Positions 19,533 through 27,657 of a stretch of DNA of 53,271 nt are shown piece after piece. A program made the translations under genes and the position numbers. The first letter of the stretch is position 1; each line of letters begins with the position of its first letter. Source of the stretch: Candidatus Eremiobacter antarcticus (GTDB lineage: Bacteria; Vulcanimicrobiota; Vulcanimicrobiia; Eremiobacterales; Eremiobacteraceae); assembly GCA_003244105.1 (NCBI GenBank), contig QHBK01000016.1:1-53271 (forward strand), read 5' to 3'. Below the pieces are notes generated by a model. It did no database searches. It saw nothing but the letters and a program-made list of their open reading frames with translations, and was not told where the DNA came from.

Positions 19533-19889
19533 ATGAAGATTTCGCAGCGGCTCGGACGTGTTATTGTCATGCTGTCGATCGCCTTGACCGCGGTTCCCAA
19601 CTGGGCCTGCGCACAGCCGGTCGTCACCGATTCCTCAAGGGGGTTCCGTGAGCACATCAGCGGCGTTATCCTTGCGGTCAACGGCGATGCGTTGACGCTG
19701 CGCCGTCGAAACGGCAAGACGATCACCATTGACATAGCACCGGCGCGACGAGCGGGGAACATCGGCGTGCTGCCGCGCAACAGGCCGGTCGTCGTCTACG
19801 GGCAGCGCGGCTCCGATGGCGTCTTTCACGTCACGAGCATTGGACACAGCTCCCCGAGCATGCAGAACTGGCCGAACGACACCCAATAG
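19533..19889 (+). CDS. Small secreted protein of unknown function
   Basis: 118 residues with a clear signal peptide (hydrophobic residues 9-24, cleavage near ACAQ). The mature part [28 protein letters not shown] looks like a small beta-barrel of the kind seen in DUF5666-type exported proteins. It starts 12 nt after the large secreted protein, with a GGGGAAG ribosome-binding site, so the two are probably one transcript. It could be an accessory of that protein; no function can be given. Confidence 0.75.
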
Positions 19890-19922
19890 CGGGCGCAGCG
19901 GCTTGTACGCATCCCGCCGCGC

Positions 19923-20162
19923 TCAGGTTCGGCCCTTCAATCGTACACGGTAATCGTCGAGCATCTCCAGTTCGCCCGCCCGCGCAAGCACGCGTTGGTG
20001 GTGGGCGGTCCAGTCTCTCGCAAGCTTGAAGGGCAAATTCGCGAAATACTGGAGAAGTTGGCCGCTGCCGATCGGACCCAGGCGGCGGTCGTTGCCCTCC
20101 GCCGCGGTCTGATATCCTAAGCCTGCGAAGCGCTGCCCGGCGCGGGAAGTGCGTTTGTTCGA
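19923..20162 (-). pseudogene. C-terminal gene remnant without a start codon
   Basis: A 79-codon open frame ending in TGA at 19923-19925. The text is strongly protein-like (GPIGSGQLLQYFANLPFK, then LARDWTAHHQRVLARAGEL, ending VRLKGRT) and uses the local GC-rich codon style. Upstream in frame there is a TGA and, four codons further, a TAG; no ATG or GTG precedes the conserved part. It reads as the tail of a broken gene just downstream of tRNA-Sec. The parent family is not recognised. The in-frame TGA was considered as selenocysteine, but no start codon lies between it and the preceding TAG. Confidence 0.5.
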
Positions 20163-20165
20163 TCA

Positions 20166-20409
20166 ACCCTCAACGGGCTATGGGGGCCCGTAACCGAAAA
20201 AGCCCGCTGAGCCCCGGTTAAGGTGTCACCGACGATGGAGCATTTACACGATCTTCCTCGATGCGCGTCCGGTATATTTGGGAACGACCAGCATCTCGCC
20301 GTTGATCTTGGTCTATCGTTGCTGCCAATGGCGGCCTTCACTGCGCTCGGGAGCTCAACGCTTCTATGAGGGCGTGGTTGCCTTGATTTCCCCTCACCCT
20401 CGATCTGCC
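20166..20409. other. Non-coding stretch with inverted repeats next to tRNA-Sec
   Basis: No convincing gene is seen. Two perfect inverted repeats stand close together: ACGGGC/GCCCGT at 20173-20191 and TAACCG/CGGTTA at 20191-20220. Read on the minus strand, a weak GCTC/GGGC hairpin is followed by TTTTT at about 20197-20201, which could end a transcript coming from tRNA-Sec. Short frames here do not look like proteins. Confidence 0.4.
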
Positions 20410-20503
20410 TGGCGGGAGAAGATAGGAATCGAACCTACCAGCCCCCTTGCGGAGACCAACTGGTTTTGAAGACCAGCAGGGGCACCAGCCCCAAACTTCT
20501 CCC
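20410..20503 (-). tRNA. selC: tRNA-Sec (anticodon UCA), CCA encoded
   Basis: Folds as a bacterial selenocysteine tRNA. It has an 8-bp acceptor stem GGGAGAAG/CTTCTCCC, a long D stem with a four-base loop (GGGGC-TGGT-GCCCC), an anticodon loop CTTCAAA with UCA at 20467-20469, a long variable arm capped by GCAA, and a T arm TAGG-TTCGATT-CCTA. The discriminator is G, and CCA follows in the genome at 20410-20412. Together with selA and selB this shows that the organism decodes UGA as selenocysteine. Confidence 0.97.
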
Positions 20504-20562
20504 ACGTGCGTTTGGGATTCACTTGACGGTTGAGCTCGAGCGGTTCCGGGCGCTCGCCTCTC

Positions 20563-21057
20563 TTAGTGAGCGCCTCCGCATAACGTCAGGAGAGCGCTTT
20601 CCGCGTCGGACATCGGCGCGGGGTAGCGGAATGTATAGGTCAGCGAATACAGCGCCCCGTCGCCGCGGAACATCAAAACTTCCGTGTTGCGTCGAGAGCT
20701 CGCCGTGGCGGCAAGACCGGTCACGAGCATCCGGTCGGCAGTGTGCCCGCAGGCCTCCACGACATCCCGTCGCACAGACACGCTCTTCATCCGTCCAAAG
20801 ATGCTTTGCAGAGTGTGCATCGCGTCGTCCGGCTGACAGTCGCAGACCTGACGGCCGGCTGAAAGCAGGCTGTCGGTGCCATCGTTTTCGTGGCGAATGT
20901 AGCGCGCGTATTCCCCGACGCCTTCCAAAGGAACGGGTACCCAGCCAGACCCTAGGGGTGCAACGGTCGGAGAAGGAGCCGACCCAGGCGAGGCGACTGC
21001 TGCAACGAGAGCGGCAAACACGGAGATCAGCGAAGCGATCATGGAGACAAGAACCAT
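20563..21057 (-). CDS. Secreted protein of unknown function
   Basis: 164 residues from the ATG at 21057; an in-frame start at 21099 would add 14 residues before the signal peptide. The N-terminus MVLVSMIASLISVFAALVAA is a signal peptide or anchor. The mature part has four cysteines (CDC, EACGH and LCGG) and YSLTYTFRYPAPM. No family is recognised. It lies downstream of a strong terminator and ends 60 nt before tRNA-Sec on the same strand. Confidence 0.6.
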   Translation of the reverse strand: MVLVSMIASLISVFAALVAAVASPGSAPSPTVAPLGSGWVPVPLEGVGEYARYIRHENDGTDSLLSAGRQVCDCQPDDAMHTLQSIFGRMKSVSVRRDVVEACGHTADRMLVTGLAATASSRRNTEVLMFRGDGALYSLTYTFRYPAPMSDAESALLTLCGGAH

Positions 21058-21100
21058 GCTCGGCGCGTCAACTCCTGCTGGCGGGGGCGGCCAGAGCACG

Positions 21101-21137
21101 ACAAAATAACGCAGATGCGGTTACCCGCATCTGCGTT
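21101..21137 (-). terminator. Rho-independent terminator
   Basis: Perfect 13-bp inverted repeat AACGCAGATGCGG/CCGCATCTGCGTT around a 4-nt loop (21108-21137). Read on the minus strand the stem is followed by TTATTTTGT. It terminates the gene at 21164-21763. Confidence 0.88.
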
Positions 21138-21163
21138 GACGGACCTTTACGCGAGCTCTGTGA

Positions 21164-21763
21164 TCAGTGGCGGTAGGCCGTGCCCGTGGGGTAGGTCAAA
21201 GCAACCGTCTGGCGCGCCTCGGTGACAACGACCGAACCTTGGCGCAGGGATACGTTGGTCCGCTTGTTGTTCGCGTACAGCGCTCCGGCTATGGCGCCGG
21301 CCGGGCCGCCAAGCTTGGAGCCGAACAGCGTCTTGCCGACCATATTCCCAAGGATCATGCCGGCGGCAGCCGTCATGGCGATGTTGCCCACGTTGTTGTG
21401 CTTCTGCGTCTCTTGCGACTGCAGCATCATGTTGACGTGCGCTTGGCGTCCGCCCGGCAGCACGAGTCTGTCGACCGCGAATTCGAGCGCTGCATTTTGT
21501 CCTTGACCTGCTCTGACGACGCGTGTGACGTGCCCGTACAGCTGCCCGTTGCTGAAAGCGGAATTGTTCCGAGGATACGGCGAGACCAGGGTCATCGTGA
21601 ACCTGTCGCCTGCGTGTGCAGTTCCGGAATCAATCGTCTGATTGATCTTCGACGTGACGGTGCTGCCGGAGTACAGGTACACCGGTGCTGCAAACGCGGC
21701 CAGCGGCAAGGCGATGGCGCTTGCGGTCAGAGTTGTTACGATGAGACGGCGGATGGCATTCAT
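21164..21763 (-). CDS. Exported glycine-zipper protein
   Basis: 199 residues with a clean signal peptide (cleavage after AAFA, about residue 26). The mature start has YLYSGSTVTSKINQTIDSG, followed by a beta-rich middle. Residues about 130-165 are Gly/Ala-rich (AAAGMILGNMVGKTLFG, GGPAGAIAGALYA), the spacing of a glycine-zipper membrane segment as in outer-membrane lipoproteins such as SlyB. No lipobox is visible. Function unknown; an envelope role is likely. A strong terminator follows. Confidence 0.72.
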   Translation of the reverse strand: MNAIRRLIVTTLTASAIALPLAAFAAPVYLYSGSTVTSKINQTIDSGTAHAGDRFTMTLVSPYPRNNSAFSNGQLYGHVTRVVRAGQGQNAALEFAVDRLVLPGGRQAHVNMMLQSQETQKHNNVGNIAMTAAAGMILGNMVGKTLFGSKLGGPAGAIAGALYANNKRTNVSLRQGSVVVTEARQTVALTYPTGTAYRH

Positions 21764-21810
21764 TCGGGTGCTCCTCTAATTGATGTTGCAAGGTGACGGA
21801 TCTCGACCTT

Positions 21811-22416
21811 CTACATCGGTGAACGTAACTCGTGCCGGTAACGGTTCGTCCCATTTTGCCGGCGCTCACCGGCCACCACGATATATCGAGTCGCCGGCAG
21901 CAGCGACATCCAGAGGATATCACGATAGCCGCCGTCGTGATAGAGAAATTTGCGCAATCTCGCCTCATAACGAAACCCGCAGCGGCGATAGCAGGCGCGC
22001 GCAGCGTGGTTGTCGGCGTACACGCCGAGTTCGATGCGGTGCGTTTTGAGCACTTGAAAACCGTAGCGACACACAGCTCCGACCGCATGGGTCCCGACCC
22101 CGCGTCCACGAAAACCCGCGTCGAATATTGCGATCGTCAGCTCCTTGCCGCTGTACAGGGGCGGCTGCAATGAACACACGCCGATGAGGCGCTCGTCGGC
22201 TGTGATCGCGAAGCGCTGAGCGTGCCCACGTGCGCGCTCCAGCTCGAGTTGCGCCGACACAGACGCGAGCGATCGGGGGAACGAATAGCGCGTGGTCAAC
22301 GCAGCGGCGGCGCTTGCGAAACCGTCGCGGACCGAGCGAGCATCGCCGGTACTCAGCGGTCTCACGCAGATATGGCAGCCCAGTGCTCGTAATCCAGATC
22401 CGTCGATCGCTTTCAT
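21811..22416 (-). CDS. GNAT-family N-acetyltransferase (RimJ/SpeG-like)
   Basis: 201 residues from the ATG at 22416. The acetyl-CoA loop GFRGRGVGTHAV and the following helix GFQVLKTHRIELGVYADNHAARACYRRCGF are the classic GNAT motif A/B of the RimJ/RimL/SpeG group. The ATG overlaps the stop of the upstream acetyltransferase gene as ATGA, so the two are translationally coupled. The substrate is unknown; ribosomal protein or polyamine acetylation is typical for the group. Confidence 0.88.
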   Translation of the reverse strand: MKAIDGSGLRALGCHICVRPLSTGDARSVRDGFASAAAALTTRYSFPRSLASVSAQLELERARGHAQRFAITADERLIGVCSLQPPLYSGKELTIAIFDAGFRGRGVGTHAVGAVCRYGFQVLKTHRIELGVYADNHAARACYRRCGFRYEARLRKFLYHDGGYRDILWMSLLPATRYIVVAGERRQNGTNRYRHELRSPM

Positions 22417-22994
22417 GCGCGCACAATGCTCAACACGACGCAATCCTCGAAGCTTGTTTCGGTGCGGCGGCAGCATCGCAGCACACCCTCGTGCCGGAAC
22501 CCTGCTTTGCGAGCGCAGGCGAGCGCGGCTTGGCAGCCGGCGAAAATAAGGAGCTCGATCCGTTGCAACGGCCAAATGCGAAAGGCGGCGCTCACCGTGA
22601 GGTCGATGCTTTCTGCCGCGCAAATTTCCCGCCAAAAATGCGCGCCGGCCGCGGCGATGCCAAGCGTCGCCCGGATACCGTCCATCCGAAGAACGATGAG
22701 GCCTCGGGGCCGGTAGGCGCGGTTTTCGATGATGAGCGCCGGAGAATTCCTATCGACCGCAAGCCGCGCGTACCGGTCAATATCAGACTCCTCTGACTTG
22801 TGCCCCGCAGGCCATGGCCAAAGGCTGACCGGCGGCTGCTTTAGCCAACCCCTGATAAAAGGAACGTCCGCCGGCTCAATCGGCCGCAGCCCCGCGTGCT
22901 CGCTCTGCAGCCATGTCAGAACAAGGGCCCCAGCTGCCGTGCCCCTCGCCGCCGCCCGTCGCGCTGACCCAGGCTTGCTGAGCTTACCCGCCAT
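22413..22994 (-). CDS. GNAT-like acetyltransferase, divergent
   Basis: 193 residues from the ATG at 22994 (a TTG at 23054 is also in frame). The C-terminal half follows GNAT secondary structure, with QRIELLIFAGCQAALACARKAGFRHEGVLRC matching the end of the fold. However, the acetyl-CoA loop is degenerate: IAAAGAHFWREI replaces the R-x-x-G-x-G motif. It may be an inactive or altered partner of the downstream enzyme, with which it shares a 4-nt overlap. Confidence 0.7.
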   Translation of the reverse strand: MAGKLSKPGSARRAAARGTAAGALVLTWLQSEHAGLRPIEPADVPFIRGWLKQPPVSLWPWPAGHKSEESDIDRYARLAVDRNSPALIIENRAYRPRGLIVLRMDGIRATLGIAAAGAHFWREICAAESIDLTVSAAFRIWPLQRIELLIFAGCQAALACARKAGFRHEGVLRCCRRTETSFEDCVVLSIVRA

Positions 22995-23071
22995 GCAAGG
23001 TTTCCGTCCATTCAGGATTCGTAGCGGGATCACGGTAAGGCGCCCTGCGTGCAATCGCCGAATCCCTAAGT

Positions 23072-24637
23072 ATGACCTGGCCCCGCGCTTTGCTCGTCCT
23101 CGCCGCTACGGCGACCTGCGCGGGCACGCTTTGTGTTCTAGGTGCCGCTGCCAGCTTGGCGGATGCGCAACGGACGGGCAATCAGCATTCACAAGATCGC
23201 GTTCCTTCTGTCGAGGAGATCGCGTCGCGCCACCGGGCAGCGCTCGGGAAATTGCCGGCGCTGATCGCGCATTGGTCGGGCAGCATATCGAAAGACGCCC
23301 AAAACATCCACTACGACATCGTCGCCGCTCGCGATGGCCGGTTTCGCCAAGTGTTCAGCTTTCCGCTTCTGCAGCGCAGTGAGGGCAGCAACGGCTCTGT
23401 GGACTGGACGCAGGACGAGAACGGCGATGTGTTCATCGAAACAGCGCAGCATCATGTCTCCATGGACGCTCGCCTCGTGCGTCTGAACGATGCCCGCATC
23501 GATGCGCAGCATTCTTTCGTCTCAGGCGTCGCGCAGATCAACGGGCGAAGGGCCTACGCGCTCAACACCGTGGTTGCGGGCAACCTTTCGACGATCTACA
23601 TCGACGCGGCCAGCGCCCTCGTGGACGGCGCGGACTTCGGGCAGTACACCGTGCGCTACGGCGCTTACCGGCGCTTCCAAGGCGTGCCGGTTCCGACGCA
23701 AGTCACGGAGACCGATGGCGATTCCGCTTTCACCGTGACGGTCGACGACGTCGATTTCCGGCTGACCCGCAACGATTTCGAGCCGCCGCCGCAGAGGCGA
23801 CCACAGTTCCCGGACGGCGTGCGCGAAGTTTCGATGAAGTTCGATTCGCCGCGCGGGCTCATCGTCGTCGCGGCCGCCGTCAACGGAAACACGGTCCGCT
23901 TGCTGGTGGATTCCGGGAGCACTACCTCCATCATCGATGCGGACGTCGCCAAGCGCCTCAAGCTTCCGACCGGCGGCGCGGCTCGCATCCAGGGCGTGGG
24001 CACGATGACGGGCAGCGTTGCCAAGATCGATTCCTTTGACCTCGGGGGTATGCTCTTCCGGCCGTTCTTCATGGAAGCAGTCCCGCTTCGTCTTCCGTCA
24101 GCACTCGCGCATAATGGAATCGACGGCATCCTGGGCTACGATCTGCTCGCTTCGCTCGTTATGCGCATCTCGTACAAACACGGTCAGCTGCGATTCATGC
24201 TGCCCGAATCGTTCACGTACGCGGGCAACGGCACCGTCATCCCCGTGGACACCGCCAAGCGCGTGCCGCTGGTGGGCGCATCGGTCGGATTGAACGATCG
24301 CGGCCAGTTCACGATCGACACGGGCAGCGACGCGAAATTGGTGCTCTACCGTAAATTTGCGGACGCAAACCGGCGCGATTTCATCATGCTGCCCTTGGAT
24401 GTCGTGCAAGCATACGCGGCCGGCGCTGCGGGGGAGTTCCCGACTCGCCTTGAGACCATCTCGCGCCTCAACTTGGGGAGCTACTCGCTGCCGAACGTCT
24501 TGGCTCAGGTCGCGTTGCGAGAAGTCGGGGCGTTCGGACAGTCCTCCGCCGACGGCATTATCGGAGCAGGCTCGCTCGCGCTCTTCGAGGCCGTCTTTTT
24601 GGATTACGCCGGAAAGCGGCTCATCTTGGAACAGTGA
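23072..24637 (+). CDS. Exported retropepsin-like aspartic protease
   Basis: 521 residues with an N-terminal signal (residues 5-30). Residues about 45-235 resemble an outer-membrane lipoprotein-sorting-like beta region. Residues about 250-521 contain two aspartic-protease lobes in one chain: LLVDSGSTTSIID with Asp280 and QFTIDTGSDAKLV with Asp416, plus the hydrophobic-Gly motif GIDGILGYDLL near 349-359. This fits bacterial gag-pro-like (aspartyl protease family) proteins, usually periplasmic. The gene is divergent from the acetyltransferase pair and convergent with the PilZ gene. Confidence 0.82.
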   Translation: MTWPRALLVLAATATCAGTLCVLGAAASLADAQRTGNQHSQDRVPSVEEIASRHRAALGKLPALIAHWSGSISKDAQNIHYDIVAARDGRFRQVFSFPLLQRSEGSNGSVDWTQDENGDVFIETAQHHVSMDARLVRLNDARIDAQHSFVSGVAQINGRRAYALNTVVAGNLSTIYIDAASALVDGADFGQYTVRYGAYRRFQGVPVPTQVTETDGDSAFTVTVDDVDFRLTRNDFEPPPQRRPQFPDGVREVSMKFDSPRGLIVVAAAVNGNTVRLLVDSGSTTSIIDADVAKRLKLPTGGAARIQGVGTMTGSVAKIDSFDLGGMLFRPFFMEAVPLRLPSALAHNGIDGILGYDLLASLVMRISYKHGQLRFMLPESFTYAGNGTVIPVDTAKRVPLVGASVGLNDRGQFTIDTGSDAKLVLYRKFADANRRDFIMLPLDVVQAYAAGAAGEFPTRLETISRLNLGSYSLPNVLAQVALREVGAFGQSSADGIIGAGSLALFEAVFLDYAGKRLILEQ

Positions 24638-24651
24638 CGCTCGAGCGAGCG

Positions 24652-25005
24652 TCAGACCTCGCGGCTGGGACGGCCGTCCACGAAATCCGAGAGCCGCTGC
24701 ATCGCCTCGTCGCTGAGCGACGCGAACGCGACGCCGACCTCCCCCAAGTTCGATGTTCGCACGATGGACGCTTCGACGTTGACGGTGGTGTCGTGCGCGA
24801 TCGGCAGGTGGATGATGATGTTCTCGTCACGATCCAAGCGCTCGTCCGTCACGAGCAGCACGCCGCCAAGGCTCAAATTGTCGACCAAGCCGGAACAAAT
24901 GCGGCCGGTCGATATGATGCTGAACGTGACCGGCAAAGAGATGTTGAAGCGGGGCGCTTCACGCCGGTCTGACGGGGTGCGCGGAACCCACGGGGTGTCA
25001 GCCAC
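24652..25005 (-). CDS. PilZ-domain protein (c-di-GMP receptor)
   Basis: 117 residues, a stand-alone PilZ domain. Both ligand-binding motifs are present: RREAPRF (RxxxR type) at residues 14-20 and DNLSLGG (D/N-x-S-x-x-G) near residue 42. It should bind cyclic di-GMP and modulate a partner, possibly motility, polysaccharide or secretion machinery. It follows the Tim44-like gene by 18 nt, so the two are probably one operon. Confidence 0.9.
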   Translation of the reverse strand: MADTPWVPRTPSDRREAPRFNISLPVTFSIISTGRICSGLVDNLSLGGVLLVTDERLDRDENIIIHLPIAHDTTVNVEASIVRTSNLGEVGVAFASLSDEAMQRLSDFVDGRPSREV

Positions 25006-25023
25006 GACCTGCGTCTCCTGCCG

Positions 25024-25992
25024 TTACGTCTGCTCGATGGAGTCGACGACCCAGTCAGAAGACGTCGACCGCACGAACGCACCGCAGTAAGCGCATTTTC
25101 CGTTCTCCAGGCTGAGCGGTGCTCCACACGAGGGGCACGTGCTCGCGAGCTGGGTCTGGCCGGCCACCGTCTTCGCATCCGCTCTGCGGATGAACGTCCA
25201 CCGTTCGGTGAACTGCCGTTGGCCGGTGTCGCCGTCGACGATCCGTTTCGTCCGTTCGTCGATCGTATAATCGGCCATCGCCGCGTCAAAAGACACCACA
25301 ATGGAATCGTACGGCGTTGCCGCAGCGGCGTCCACGATGCGGGCATGGCCGATCACGATGTTCTGGAGCACGTCGATCTGACGATTGGCGATGAGCTGAT
25401 CCGTCTGCATCTTGTGCCGCTCGTACAGAGCCGCCGACATGACGTCTCGCGCCAAGTCCTGGCTGCGCGCAGTCCACGCTTGCTGCAGTTTGAAGAACGC
25501 GGTTTCCGCCCGGTCCATGAACGTGTGCTCGTCGAAATTCGCATCGTGTGCCTTGATGGATTCCAACCCTCGTGCCACCGCTTGCGGGTCGAACGCGGCC
25601 GTCCGCGCGCCGGCGTCAAGGGTGGACGTCTCATCGGCCTGCGGGCCCGCGTCCAACGAGGGCGACCAGGAACCCGCGCCTGGCCAAACGCTTGCGCGGC
25701 GCGACTGCGATTGCTGGTAGAGATAGTAGACGACCAACAGGAAGATCAGAAAACCAAACCCGCTGCCATGCCCGAACAGCAGCAAGGGCCAAAAGCTGAA
25801 GAGGCCGCCGCCGCCGTGTCCGCCGCTGTAGGTCGCGCCGCCGCCGAAGTGCTGTCCACCCCCGGCGCGGGCAAGCGCCGCCGCCGGATGCGTCGCGAAG
25901 ACGGCTGCCGTGAGCGACGACAACGCCCGAGCCGTGAGCGACCCACATTGTTGCGTGCGCCAAAGGGAGCGGAGAGCAGACGTTGAGTGCAT
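25024..25992 (-). CDS. Tim44-like membrane protein with C-terminal zinc ribbon
   Basis: 322 residues from the ATG at 25992; a start at 26028 is also in frame. A signal sequence or first hydrophobic segment is followed by a Gly/His-rich stretch (GGGQHFGGGATYSGGHGGGG) and one transmembrane helix (GFLIFLLVVYYLY). Residues about 140-280 look like a Tim44-like (NTF2-fold) domain, with AETAFFKLQQAWTARSQDLAR. The end has CPSCGAPLSLENGKCAYCG, a four-cysteine zinc ribbon. Such proteins are common in environmental bacteria; function is unknown. Confidence 0.78.
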   Translation of the reverse strand: MHSTSALRSLWRTQQCGSLTARALSSLTAAVFATHPAAALARAGGGQHFGGGATYSGGHGGGGLFSFWPLLLFGHGSGFGFLIFLLVVYYLYQQSQSRRASVWPGAGSWSPSLDAGPQADETSTLDAGARTAAFDPQAVARGLESIKAHDANFDEHTFMDRAETAFFKLQQAWTARSQDLARDVMSAALYERHKMQTDQLIANRQIDVLQNIVIGHARIVDAAAATPYDSIVVSFDAAMADYTIDERTKRIVDGDTGQRQFTERWTFIRRADAKTVAGQTQLASTCPSCGAPLSLENGKCAYCGAFVRSTSSDWVVDSIEQT

Positions 25993-26035
25993 AGGATTTC
26001 GTCTATCGGCGCAGCGGGGAAAGGTCACAAACCGC

Positions 26036-26962
26036 TCAGACCAGCGCTGCGCGGCGGCGTGTTCGTGTTTGCCGCCCGTTTGCGGCTTGGACTCCCGAGT
26101 TCGGGCTCTTGTGCTGCGCCGACCTGCGCACGCCTGCCAGCCGGCGAGCAGTCGCGACGTTCACGCCGTCCATCTCGCGGGGCTTGGGCGTCTCGCAGAT
26201 GCACGCCACGTGGGCCAGCGCGTGCTCCTTGAGCAGCCGGCGGAAGCCTGATTCGCCGATGCGGCCGTGCCCCAGGTGCCAATGCACGTCGTGGCGCGCG
26301 CCCAAGGCCACTTTCGTGTCGTTGAGGTGAAGGACGCGCACGTGCTCGAGACCGATCTCTTTGTCGGCCTCCGACAGCATTCGCCCGACGCCTTTGCTGG
26401 TTGCGATGTCATAGCCGCTGGCCCACAGATGCGCTGTGTCCAAGCAGACACCGACGCGCTTACTGCCGATAGACCGCACGAATCTTCCGATCTCTTCCAG
26501 GCTGCCGGCGCAGCGGTTTCCTCCGCCGGCTGAGTTCTCGAGGAGCAACATGGGGCCGCGCGGCGCCTCGAAGATGAGGTCGCTCAAAAGCGAGCAGACA
26601 TGCCGGAAACCGATGCGTTCCGGCTGGCTTCCATAACTTCCCAGATGAGTATTCACGAATTCGACCTTGCCTTTGGCCGCAACATTTAGGTCGTTGGCCA
26701 CGAGGTGCGCGCTCTTCGCGCGCAAGCTCTTGTCGGCTGAGGCGAGGTTGATGAGGTACGACGTATGGATGACGGTGGGAGCGATGCGATGACGGGCGCG
26801 CTCTCGAGCGAACGCAGACCAAGCCGCCGCATCATACGGCGTCACGCGCCATCCGCGAGGATTTCCGGCGAAGATCTGGATGCACTCGCAGCCTGCGGAC
26901 AGCGCCTCTGCTATGCTGCGGTCAAAGCCGCCGCCGATGCCCACATGCACGCCAAATCTCAC
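26036..26962 (-). CDS. nfo: Endonuclease IV (AP endonuclease)
   Basis: Cleaves abasic sites in base-excision repair. 308 residues. The GTG start at 26962 overlaps the scpB stop as GTGA, and the protein then begins RFGVHVGIGGGFD, the usual family start; the longer open frame to 27433 is antisense or out of frame over scpB. The Zn ligands are visible in NTHLGS, LLLENSAG, CLDTAHLWASGYD, LHLNDTK, DVHWHLGHGRIG and ICETP. It is the last gene of the long minus-strand run. Confidence 0.94.
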   Translation of the reverse strand: MRFGVHVGIGGGFDRSIAEALSAGCECIQIFAGNPRGWRVTPYDAAAWSAFARERARHRIAPTVIHTSYLINLASADKSLRAKSAHLVANDLNVAAKGKVEFVNTHLGSYGSQPERIGFRHVCSLLSDLIFEAPRGPMLLLENSAGGGNRCAGSLEEIGRFVRSIGSKRVGVCLDTAHLWASGYDIATSKGVGRMLSEADKEIGLEHVRVLHLNDTKVALGARHDVHWHLGHGRIGESGFRRLLKEHALAHVACICETPKPREMDGVNVATARRLAGVRRSAQHKSPNSGVQAANGRQTRTRRRAALV

Positions 26963-27657
26963 TCCCGCCCATTCACTGCGGTGACCGGCGGCTCCGGCAC
27001 GCTGGACGCTCTCGGCGCATCCACTTCGCCGGCGGCTTCCTGGGACACGTCGAGTGAGTGGCGCAGCTGCTCGACGGCGATGGCGCGCTCGCGCGACTGC
27101 GGAAACATGATGACTTCCCCGTGCCGGCGCTTGGGAGCGCCTTCCGGCAGGGGCGGCAGCTCGTCGAGGGAGCGGAATCCAAACGTCTCCAAAAACTGCT
27201 TCGTCGTGCCGTACAGGATCGGTCTTCCCACGACGTCCTTGCGCCCCAACTCCTCTATCAATCGCCGCTGTTCCAGCGTCGCCATCACACCGTCGGCGTT
27301 GACGCCCCTGATGCTTTCGACTTCCGTGCGCGTGACGGGCTGAAGATAGGCGACGATCGCCAGCGTTTCCAGCGCGGCTTGCGACATGTGCGTCCTCGGC
27401 GGAAGCAAAAAGCGTTCGACATCGTCGCTCCACTTGGGGTTTGTCGCGAGTCGATAGCCGCCGGCCAGCTCACGCAAAACGATGCCTCGGTCGAGCAGCG
27501 CAGCGGACAGCTCCGCGAGCGCGGAGGTGACTTGTTGTGGCGAGGCGCCCGTGGCCGCACCCAGCTGCTCCGTGCTGACCGAGTCAGCCGCCGCGAAGAG
27601 CACTGCCTCGAGACGGCTAGGCAGATCTGTCAAGCCGTTCGCTTTTGCCTGACGCAA
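26959..27657 (-). CDS. scpB: Segregation and condensation protein B
   Basis: Kleisin-associated winged-helix protein of the SMC-ScpAB complex. 232 residues; typical pieces are RLEAVLFAAADSVS, LSQAALETLAIVAYLQPVTR-like text (here SQAALETLAIVAYLQPVTR) and GRPILYGTTKQFLETFG. It overlaps scpA by 41 nt and nfo by 4 nt. The C-terminal tail after about residue 180 is long and polar, as is common in this family. Confidence 0.95.
   Translation of the reverse strand: MRQAKANGLTDLPSRLEAVLFAAADSVSTEQLGAATGASPQQVTSALAELSAALLDRGIVLRELAGGYRLATNPKWSDDVERFLLPPRTHMSQAALETLAIVAYLQPVTRTEVESIRGVNADGVMATLEQRRLIEELGRKDVVGRPILYGTTKQFLETFGFRSLDELPPLPEGAPKRRHGEVIMFPQSRERAIAVEQLRHSLDVSQEAAGEVDAPRASSVPEPPVTAVNGRE

Noticed and set aside
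20163-20165. In-frame TGA as a selenocysteine codon in the remnant
   Set aside because: Only four codons precede it before a TAG, with no start codon, and no hairpin of SECIS type follows at the right distance.
20117-20341. 74-codon minus-strand frame next to tRNA-Sec
   Set aside because: Its text is not protein-like, it has no ribosome-binding site, and it crosses the inverted repeats.
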